A stretch of 64,000 nucleotides of DNA from Schistosoma mansoni (taxonomy: Eukaryota > Platyhelminthes > Trematoda > Strigeidida > Schistosomatidae): the NCBI RefSeq assembly GCF_000237925.1, contig NC_031498.1:29036963-29100962 (forward strand), written 5' to 3'. A program made the translations under genes and the position numbers. The notes under the pieces are model-generated. The model was not told the DNA's origin, made no database searches, and was given only the letters and a program-made list of their open reading frames with translations. Below are positions 51,701 to 63,700 of the stretch, one piece after another (position 1 is the stretch's first letter; every line of letters begins with the position of its first letter).

Positions 51701-54700
51701 TTACTTATATTTGTTACCTACCTCCATCATAGGCGCTTTAGATAAAGAAGTGAAAACTTGTAAAAGCTTGACAAATTGACTTTCGAAACCTAGTTCAATC
51801 AAATCATATGCATGTTGAACCAATCTGAAAAAGTAAAGAAAAAGGAATTCAGATCGAGAATACTATAAAAGTTGTTTTGTCCTAGTCTTAGACTACTCAC
51901 AGTCCACAATTAAAACTTCATAGAACTATAAACTCAGCACATACATGTCTGACTTTTAGATCAGTGATTCGGTACATCATGTTTCACATTTCGAACTTCA
52001 AATGCTTTGAGATATATTATGACAACTACGCTTTACTACTGATAATATCTGTACTCGACAGATGGTACCCTCTCTCATACTGAAATGTCAAAAAATTCAA
52101 CTTTCAGTTTGTCACTCGTATAATCGGTGATTATTACTTATCAAGATGGGGGAATTTGTAAAGATGTTTTGAACTTCAATTTAGTCTTCGTAATGAACTA
52201 ACATCATCTGGAGAAGCACTAAAAACTAGTGAGAGCTGAGGAGCAATTGAACAAATCATAACAATTCACCTAACTAAAAAAAACCTTAGAAATGCGGTCC
52301 TAATTATATTGAAGTCGAAACTCACTAAGTCGCTTAACAATACTAGTCTGAATTCTGAAAAATATTGTGCGACTTGAGCATCATAAAAAGCGGAAAACGA
52401 ATTCAGTATGGAGAATAAGTGATGTAAGAGGAAGAGATGAAATTAGACTTTGATGGAATATTCAGTGCTGAGAAATATCATATGTATCACACAGTAAATG
52501 ATTAAAAACATTTTCTATGATTACATAACTAACAAACAGTCTTTCGATAGTTATTGAGCCTATTTCAATCAAGCCACCTAAATATAAATTATGTGATTCT
52601 CAATTACTAAATTTTAGTTGAATTTCCGAATGTTTTCGTTGCATATTGCAAACTATAGTTTTTTTTCTTATGAAGGGGTAAAGTAATTGTCACAAGCCAG
52701 TTATTTTGTGAAGATTTACAAAGAGTAGAATCCAGAACTCATTGAATCTCTTCGGTTGAATGTACATCTACTCTGGTAGGAATCTTTACAAATACTGGAA
52801 TAATTTCTTTCTTTTCGGTATAAATAAAATGCAACACTTATCTACAATTGCATACCCTGAAAGCTATAGAGCTAAGAAGTGCTCTAAATTCTAAAGTATC
52901 CCTTCAAAATGACAAAAAAACAATATTAATTATCAGAAGGGGTTTTGTGGAGATTTAGTATTTTTCATAGTTGAAAGAGTGAGTCAACTGAAGCTAGACC
53001 ACCATGGAAAACCTGGAAACACTGAACGGCCGTTTCGTCCTGTTATGGGACTCCTCAGCAGTGACCAGTGGAGTTCAAACCACGTCTGTCGTGAGATAGG
53101 AACTCACTGAAGACAATTGGTGAATGGTTGCTCAACTTCGTGGATTGGTTGAAGTTAGACATTAACACCGTTGGATGCCAGCTCAGTGGTCTATCGGTTA
53201 AGGGCTCTGGTGCGAGACTGGTAGGTCCTGGGTTCAAATCTCGCGAGTGCGGGATCGTGGATGCGTACTTATGAGAAGTCCCATGATAGAACGAAACGGC
53301 CGTCCAGTGTTTTCAGGTTTTTCATGGTGGTCTAGTTTCAGTTGACTCACGCTTTCAACTATGAAAACAATATTAGTTTATACATGAAGTTAATAATCAT
53401 TATATTTAAATAAAATGTTAACATACGAGGCTATAAATGCATTGTATGAGAAATTATCACTTCTGACTAAGGTTGATATTTCTTGTAATTCAATGAAATT
53501 CATTGGATATTGTAGAAACCGAATCAATGAATCATATTCTTTATGGATAGATGTACTAAGTTGAAGCTCAATTTCTTTAATCATATTCTATAAGTTAGAA
53601 AAGAGGAATTTCTCTTTATGAGGACACATATTTCATAATACTTTCAAGCTTAAACGAAAAATGCTAAAGTGGAACAAATGTAAGCACCTGATGTTTAAGA
53701 ATTATATGCTGTACTAAAGTAACTAGTAGAGTTAAATCATGTTATCCGTAAAACAGGTATAGATGATGCTCGAGCGATTTTGTGAATAAAGTTGAAAATA
53801 GGAACTTTTATATTACCAACCCTGTTGTCTAAAGGTAATAAACCTACTGGGAAGTCTGACGGTCTAAGTTTTGATCCTAGGAAAAGTTTAAAGAAGTTCT
53901 AAACGAAGATATAACCATTCCTGAGTACCCCTCAGTTTTAATTTTCGTTTGGGTCAATATCAACCCATGATTAGAAATGCCTTTACAGTTGTTATTCGTG
54001 TTTGTTATATGTTAAATAAAAGATAAAATTTCCGTGAGTTCGAACCATGATGAAACACAATATGTGTATATAAGGTTATGAATGGATAAAACGATCGTTT
54101 TGTGCCTCTTCAATTCACAATTTTAAATGTTAATAATTCAAACAAATCATACAACAGTGAGAAGCAAACTTTCCCATTAGAATACAGTAAATCACATGGA
54201 GAGGAACAAATGATCAGTAATTTGAACAATCTTGAAAAAGATTAATTTAATGTAAGCTACTCGATAATCGGGTGTCAATAAAGATTTTAAAATGTCTATA
54301 CTGTTATAAGATCATTCGCTTACATTGAACTGCCTTTCTATATTCTTCGCAAAGTTTTGAGATAATGATCGATTTGTATCATCCATAGGTTGACTCATTT
54401 GAATTTCACTCAAATTGTTACTCATATGACATTTTTGGACAGTTTTAACACTGACTGTTTCAAACATATTTGAATCGAGTGAATTTTCATCCTGCAATCC
54501 ACTATCGATCAAGTCATCAGATGTAATACCACTTGTAGAAGTGTTTTTGTCTTCAAGTGTTTTACGTAAATCCGCATAAGAATTTGTCATAAAAATATCC
54601 TGTCTGTAAGAGAATTCTGGCAAAACTGAAAGACTTTCTGAAGGGACTGAAAATTTTTTTGAATAGAAAAAAAAATCATTTTTACCATAATGAGTAAAGT

Positions 54701-57700
54701 AATAAGACTGAGTTGATTGTGTATTGAGCAAAATAATGGTTCGAAATGATATAATTTTCAAGTTCCAGCTGGTGGAGATATTGTGGAGATGGTTAATTTA
54801 GACGTAACTTGAGAATAATGTCTTTATTATTATTTATATTTTCCGGCTTTCATTTAATTTGTATAATCATTAACTATAAACTGTTGGTTAAAATGGTCTG
54901 AATCTTGTACATTATTTTCAGTTCACACTGATCATCGTTTATTAAATACACGTGCTGCATATACACTACATATTGTTCTCTGCCAGGTTGCTGCCACATT
55001 AAAAGGGTTTTCAATAAACCTATCACGTACATTTAAAGACTGTGGTTCTCTACTCCACCTGAGTCAATCATACCTCATTATCTTTGACTACATTCTATAT
55101 TTTGGAATTACCACTTCATTATTATATTTGTGGACTTACTCTGGGATCCATTTGGCAAGCGAACAATGACTGTTTCAAATTAATTCACGGAAAATGTATA
55201 TACATATTTTTCGTTCACTATTAGCTCATTTTTGTACCAGTATATTGAGGCTTGTAAAAAATATTAAATTCTCCACAGTTTAAATCATGAAATAACCTTA
55301 GCTAGACTATCGTTAGAAACCTAACAGCAATGGATACCTATTTCGTCCTATTATAGAACTCCTGATAAGTGCATCTTCACGTCCCCATCACAGAAGATAG
55401 GACTCGTAACCTGTAGCCTAACATGTGAACATTTGTAAGTTTCCCATTGAATAACATAACTAGTATTTAAATATTTGCATTTTGGCCTACTACAAAATAT
55501 ACTGATTTAGGATCTTTTCGTGTACTCAATCATTAACGCCCACCTATTTGACAAAATCAGTCTATAGTTAAACGCTAGGGAAAATCATAGTTTATTAGTG
55601 AGAAAATTATATCAGTCACCTTCCCTTGACCGTTTCTGCTCCTTTTTACACCCTCCCAGATATCCTTCATTTTATTTTAATAGATTTTTTTATTTGTAAA
55701 TTAACGCTATAAAATAGTATGATATTAATTATTTGGCCCATGAACTTCGGAGAGAATGTGCAACTAGACTATAAAACGTAAAGGTTTTCTAATTCTATGA
55801 ATCTTAGAAATTTGTGAATATTCCGAGTCCCCTGTAGTCTTTTTAAATACTTACATGTCATAACTTCGACACCCTTCTGAAGTGTACAGTGTATCTTGCC
55901 ACAAAGAAACTTAAATAAGTATCAGGTATTCGGACGTTTGTGTTCAGAGAAACACAGAATATTAGTAAAAAAATAAATCACTGAGATCAACAATTTGATT
56001 TAATTTAAAGCACCAATCAAACACATGGTAATACAATAGGCTTTTAACTATAAAATTTTATGTGAACTCTGATTGTTAGTTATCATTCCATTCTCATGAA
56101 ATTCAAGAAAATGTTTATTTGATTGATCCCAGTGATAACCAATTAGTTTGGTTCATTCTAAGACTGGTATAAACAGATTAAACTAAGCATAAACAAAATA
56201 TTTGCTAAAACATTTACACAGATTCTTTTCATTCCTACTTAAAACTGATTTGAAATTAGGATTAGTTCTTATCCAACTGAACCCTATCATAGTAAACATT
56301 AAGGGCTTAAAAAATTAGTTATATGTGACTTTCTTAAGTCTTATGAGAAGCAAAAGATAGTAACCTTCTCTATGATTATCGCCGAAGAATTTGAACTGAT
56401 AGGTTACACATGCAATTCACAGACATCTAATACAATGACCAATCATAACGACAAGGACTGTTACAAAATATATCGTTACAAGAGACTATATCGCTACAAG
56501 AGAAATACATATAACTCACTTGTACACATTATCATTTGTGAACATTCGATTGAAGCTGGACCTAGTAATGGATCATTGTTTATTTGCATCAGTTTATGCA
56601 TTAAATAACAACTTGGTGAGTTACAATTTCATTCATTACGTGAATGAATAAATAAATCCATTTTCCAGAAAACTGTCAGGAAATTAATATGAATATCAAC
56701 AAATTATAATATAGATCATGAATACATAAGTCAGGCCAGCAATTTGAATTCTAAATCTAAAAGTTACCTAAACTTACATCCTGTCACTACCACTCAGTGT
56801 TATTGTTATCATAAAAGTAAAATATGTTTTTATTTGTAAATAGCCTTAATACTTAACACTTTTTCTNNNNNNNNNNNNNNNNNNNNNNNNNNNNNNNNNN
56901 NNNNNNNNNNNNNNNNNNNNNNNNNNNNNNNNNNNNNNNNNNNNNNNNNNNNNNNNNNNNNNNNNNNNNNNNNNNNNNNNNNNNNNNNNNNNNNNNNNNN
57001 NNNNNNNNNNNNNNNNNNNNNNNNNNNNNNNNNNNNNNNNNNNNNNNNNNNNNNNNNNNNNNNNNNCTGAGTGCTGATAGCCACATGCTGGCCAGTTGCA
57101 GGCCTAAACATCGATGGGAAGATCCAAACAAACAATACTAAATGAATTTAAACTTCACCCCATCACACAAGCAAGTGGCTATCAGGAGTCAGTGGCCGAG
57201 TGGATAACGCGATGGCGTTTGAAACGAAAGGTACTGGGTTCTAGTCCCAGAGTGAACATCAACTCTGAGATGCAGGTACATCCAGCTGACAAGTCCCAAA
57301 TAGGACAAAACGCACGTCTTGGATTCCACTTCTAGCCACTATCCGTCTTTGCTTACAATGCTTGAAATGAATATTTCCCATACGTTTAGAAGCAAGTCAG
57401 TGTAACCATGCAATGCATTTGATAAAGGTTTCTTCAATATGAAAATGTCAGTATCTTCAGCATGAAAAGTTTTTTTTTAAAGATGAAACATCAAGTAGGA
57501 GAATGAGAAAAAGTCACAGCTTCATGGAATTTCGTACAATTGACAAAAAACTCGACAAATTCTAATTAGTTACGTCTCCCTACAGAAATACAAACTGTTT
57601 ATTAACTTGTTTCAGATGGAACATTTAATACTTGGAGGCGCTTCTAAAATACTGAACAGATTGTAAAAGCAGTTCTCGAACAAAAGAAGGCATTTCCTCA

Positions 57701-60700
57701 AGGTTTTCGAAGACCGTTTACCATAACTTATTGTAATAAAAGGCAAATATTATCGGGTTATCGATATCTAGCACTGAATTTTGACCAACTTTTGTTGACA
57801 AATGTTTGTTCAATGTTCATTGTTTCCGTTTAACAACTTTGCTACAAGTTATTTTATAAAGAACATATGGAATGCTTGTATCGTTCTATCTAGGACTCAC
57901 CAGCTGGATTTACCTTCATTCACATTAATGCTGACACCGTACGTTTTCACTTTATTTTCACAAATAGTGAAAATATGAACGGACGAAAATAACTAGATAC
58001 TCGACAAAACTTGATAATGAACGAAAAGTTAACAAACTGCTATGACATCAACATTAAAAATCTAATCGAGATCATAAACTGATTGGTGTTAGACCACCAA
58101 TAAAAACCTGAAAGTACTAAATGAACACTATTCAGGGGTCCCGTAATAGGACGAAACAGCAGTTTAGTGCTTCCACGTTTCCAATGGTGGTCTAACACCA
58201 ATCGGTTCATGATCTCAAATAAAACTCAACAATCTCCATAACCCTATACTGATAGAAAACTTAATTTAATTGTAGTTCATGAAATTATAGTTAAATTACT
58301 TCCATCGTAATCTTACCTGTGGTTGTTGATGTTCCAGTAACTGAATGTTGGCAAAAATTTTCGTAACACATGGAATAATAGAATCTCTAAGAAATATTTT
58401 ATAATCATTACTCGATAGTTTATTGAGTAAGATCTCGAGAAAAATGAATAAAAAGTATAGGGATGAATAAATTATGAGAGATGCTTAGTAATAATAACGT
58501 CAAATATTTTATATCTTGTGTTTACTCAAACACAATTATGTATACTAGATGTCATGTCCATTAATGTATCGAAAATATAAAAAAAATATTCACCAAGTAC
58601 CTTAACAAATGTATTAGATCTAATTCAAACGGAACTTTCATTTGTCGGTATAACGCTTCGATAAGCATTGATTGTATAGATATTCCATCTCAAAGGAATC
58701 AATTAAAAGATAGTAGAACAAATAACTAGTACCACTCACTATGCACCTGAAATACAGAAAATTTATCACTGCAGTCAACGTTTATCTCAGTTTACATAAT
58801 GACTTCAGTTTAGGGCGTTTCACTGTCTTATATCCATGCGTTCTCCATTCACTAATAGAACTCTTCCGAATACTTTAATTTTAAACTGTATTCTTATGTA
58901 GTTGTTGATAATAATTAACTGGTTCTAAAACCCAAACCTACATTTACGAGTTTTCTTTTCATCTTGATTCTTATGTAAACAAGTTTAATAAACAACACCA
59001 ATTTGCATTTCTGTTTTATTGACATTATGCTAGTTAACTTGGTTACTTCATTGATACCGATTTAAACTAAAGTGTAAAAGTATATACTAGGGTTTAATCA
59101 TGGTGGGGAGTTGGCTGTTGTTGTATTTTTATATATTTTTCAATTCCATGCAGCGATTTCGGGAATATGAATTTTGTGTCTTTTAATGTCAGTCTTTTCA
59201 AACTAACACACCAAATTAATATTAAGGATAAAATAAACACCAGAATAAGATTGTATTTATATATATAATTCATTTGTGTCCGCTCGCTCACATCCACTCC
59301 CATTCGCAATTCTACTTGAATTCACTTCGTGTGCTTGGTGGCGTAATGATTCACGTTGTACAACAACAAACTGTAGTCAGAGCTTCGTTTTGTCTCTTGA
59401 AATTTATACACTGTTGGGAATTATCTAATAACAGTTATCAGGACGAATAATATACGAAGCCTAAGGAATGACCTCAAAAATGTTCTTTTACACTACAAAC
59501 AGTTTTTCTATACTTCATGCGATTTATTTAGAAATTCACTAGCTAAGGTAAAAGCTCGTTGAAAAAAGACGTCTCTTTCATTCATCCACTTAAAATCAGC
59601 ATTTATTGGTTAGCAAACAAAAAAATGTTCAATAGTCACATACAGAATATCATTTGATGTAAAACAGATCATTTTTAGAGAACTTGTAATCAGCGTTTGT
59701 AGTGTTGTACAAAAACCTTCAAGGACGTATACTAAGGTTTATTGAAGCCTTGGCTATACGGAAATTGAAACCCCCTTTATGTGTTCAAAAACAATTTGTT
59801 CTTACCCTTAACCTACCCTGGTAAGGCTGATTTATTATCCAGAGTAGTTGTCATATTGTTTTTGTGTACTTTATTTATTTTCTTACCTTAACCTATCTAG
59901 TTGACCTTTTAATTTTCATATAAAAATGTCTTAACAATTATATATGTGATCAGATTGTTCGAATTGTATTGCGCTAATATATCACATAATTCTGATAAAC
60001 TTCGTCTTCTCATTGCATTATCGAAACACAACAATGAAGATAAAATATAGATAGTTTGCTTAGAAGCTATAGGGGGAAAATATGAAATTGTATTGAGATT
60101 AACCACTGAATACGTTCACCGAACAGATTCCATTTATGTAGCCTGTACATACAAACATGATCATGTTTTAGCTTAGCCCCACACAGCGTTTTGTTAACCC
60201 GCTTCTATTCTAAAGAACATTCAATATCAAGGTAAGCGGTGTTTGAAAATGAGAAACATCTGTCTTAATATTCTCAATAGATGAAAATTTATAGCCTCAT
60301 AAACCATTATACCATATTCACTTAATGTTTTGACAAAACATAAGCAATTAATAAATTTAACTCACTTTGTCTAGTTCTTCAGTAATATCTCTCCAAAGAA
60401 AAGATAATGATTCACTATATTGTATTACAAAATTATTTTTGAAATCAGTACTTGAACAGAAGTTGGCCAAATTTTCCATATAAACATTTCTCAAATAACA
60501 CAAGTTATGACACTTAGTAACTGGATGAATGATGACTTTAATTAATTCAGATAATTTAAACCATTTACGATATTTTTTGACCAAAATATCATTTTCTTCA
60601 GTTAGTAGTATATTCAATAGATGAAAAAATTTCAAATTAAATAGTAAATCTTGCTTAGATGTATTATCAGAAAATTTAATGACAGACCACGCTGATGAAT

Positions 60701-63700
60701 TAGAATAGGTTATTGTCAACAAAAGTGAGTCCAAAATATTACGTACACGTGAAAAACTATTCATCAGGAATAATGTGTCGTCAAACATTGAACAAAGCTT
60801 TAAAAAGAAACATATAAGATGAAACAATACTTATTTATTTATTTAAACACATAAAATTATTACAAGGAAGCACCAGATATATATGCGCCACACAAATCTC
60901 ATTTGAGTTATGTGAGGACTGTGATACTGCCCAGGTGCCCAAACTGAAGCAGATGGTTTTCTTAAGGGGCCACACTCAGAGCATTTGACCTACAGGTCTG
61001 ATCCACAAGGCAGGAGAGCATCGTGGGGAGATGCAGTCCCATAGTAGCCGGTGACTAACGATTGGTTCATATGCCATATGTTCCGTCAGGATACTGGAGC
61101 CCATGTGCACCATTGGTTTGGAATCAGGGTTTTCCAACACCCCAAGGTGGACTCACCGTGTCTATCAACCCGGTTAAAGTGTCGGACATTCGCTTTTCGT
61201 CCTCTCAATTTCGTAAACAACAGTAACGTGACGAGAATGCAGTGATTAGGACTTCCCTGGTAGAGGCTATATACGCGTGGCCATGTGAGAGCATTTGGAG
61301 AGGGAGAGCGGACTTTCCCCACTCTCGGCCGTACCAGGGCATTTGGGGGCATAATTAAAATTCGGAAATATATTGATAATGATAATGTAGAGAGGATTTC
61401 CTATATATTTATTACGAAATACTTCGCTTCAAAAATATATTCTATAGTAAGAATGAACTTTCCGAACTGTCTTGTTAGTATGGTAATTTTTTACAATATG
61501 TTCTATAATCGATCGTTTAACTTTGATGAAATGCTTTTCCCGAAACTACTGCCAAAAAATTATCTGTCTACATTTACTGAGAAGTCCAAAATGAGATGAG
61601 TACTTTTTATGACTTAATTCAGTCAGAATGACCTAGTAAAGTCATTTGATCACAGATAGAAAACATTAGCTAAACACCTATGACCAAAAGATTCACTCAT
61701 ATGGGTACTTTGAATAATGAATCATAATAAACGATAGTTCTATTTCTAAGAGTTTGTAATTTCCCATTGCTAACATTATGAATTACGAATGATTAACATG
61801 AAGAGGCTAATTAATTCCCTACCGTTGCTGCTACCTTGACGTTGTGGTCGGGCTTGCCCATCGTGATGAACCAACCGGGTTGTACTGGCTGGAACAATCT
61901 TTCCTCAAGGTCCTACCATGACACGCAGATCCGTTAAAGAACGGTAAAACTAAAAGCAGCAAATCTAAGGTCCGAGACCAAAGTCTTACTGATGACTGTA
62001 CAGAGGTATGATGCTTCCCTTAGAAAACCGGCGTAACGGCGATGCTGCCTTCCCACAAAAAGAGGAGTGAGGTTAGAAAAGGTCGACCCTAAAAATGCAC
62101 ACATCGCCTAATCTCACGGATATCCGTCTCCGGCGATAAGTTCTCAACAAGTACGGAGCTAACATGAAAATTACTCACAAAAAGTTCGTGTGTGACCGAC
62201 CTCAAGCAGTTGTCCCTAGGGCATTTTGGTCACACCCTCAGGTCATAAAGAACAACTCTAACCCAATTTCCTTTTCAGGTACATCGAGAAGAACCCTACC
62301 ACAGTGTGAGTAACCGGGAAGTGATAACTGCCCTCATATATCGAACAACACTCAAGACCACTATATTCATAATCAATTTCCCTTACCAATTTCTATCATT
62401 CCTTCTACCTAGATTATCAACTCTAAACTTCTTCTTTTGACTTTCGCCTCAAGTGTCACCATGGTCAGCGATTCTAGTGAACGAAATGCTGTCACAAGTA
62501 TACTGAAACGTCGCTTCAAACTACACACTGGAGCCTTCAACGCACGCACTCCACCCTATACTGAATCGGCCAGCAGGCCTCCTTGGCTAAAACCCTACAA
62601 TCTCGTACCATTGAAACATGCATACACTATTCACTTGACCTCACCTAGCCAAACCAGGGAACTGACGAGACATACCCTCATTTTATCTAACGTCCCGATG
62701 ACTAGTTCTCGTGGACTGGTTGGTGTAGATATAGCACTAAGTATGAGGGCATAACAAGCACTATTAGAATGGATCCCTGTTACCAGTCCCCTATGTGCTG
62801 TTCGGCTAAACGGCTCCGTAAGAACTAACAAGGATAAGAACACCCGTCGTTGCCTTTTCGTCGTTTCTGCCTACGCTCCCACTGACTGAAGCCCGGATGA
62901 AGTGAAAGAAGAATTTCACCGGGTAAATAATAGTGAGGTTAAACACAGAGTATCAGGTAATGATAGTAAATCAGTTGACGAGGTCGTGGATCTTCATCGA
63001 CTGAGATGGTTGGGCCACGTGTTACGTATGCCTGAACACCAATTAACACGACGCGCAATGCTGACTAGTGTTGGAGACGATTGGAAGAAAGTTATGGACC
63101 GCCAAACCAAAACGCAGCATAAGTTCACAAAGTCACTAATTTCTGGTCCAAGCCATGTTGGTAGATGCAGGCTACTTGGTTGGGGTTAGAGCGACTATCG
63201 TAACCAATGGTTGGAGACTGCGAGTGACATGGCTCAGAATCGATCACAATGGTGTAGGTGTATACGCATATTTTCTTCCCTTAAACTGTGAGATTAAAAT
63301 TCCTTTATATCTTTCTTTCTACCAACTGATTATTCCTTTCTGTATTATATCCTTATGCACAATCTTCCTTTTATGCAATACTGCCATTGAGGTAACTGCT
63401 TCTATGAATTTGGTGTTCATCTTGTTGCGCTAATAGGGTATGGTAACTTGGATCAATGCATATATGTGCCTGGTTGTACGTTGTAGCTGACGGAATGACC
63501 GGAATGAGTGTAACCATGACCCGCACTGTTGAGTCTCTAACTTGGCTGCAACGTTCGTTCAGCGCTTCCAGGCTTTCAATGGTGGTCTAACGTTGGTCAC
63601 TTCAGGATTTCAGCGAAAGGTTTATTCTTCTGTATAACGACAAAGTAGGCAACTTCGACCGATTTGTACACATGCCTGATCCTACGTTGTAGATAACTGA

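Noticed and set aside
57180-57260. tRNA-like sequence with A and B boxes
   Set aside because: Part of Sm-alpha, a known tRNA-derived repeat.
62437-62754. Host gene encoding a 105-residue protein
   Set aside because: It is the endonuclease start of an SR2-like LINE, preceded by that element's 5' untranslated part.
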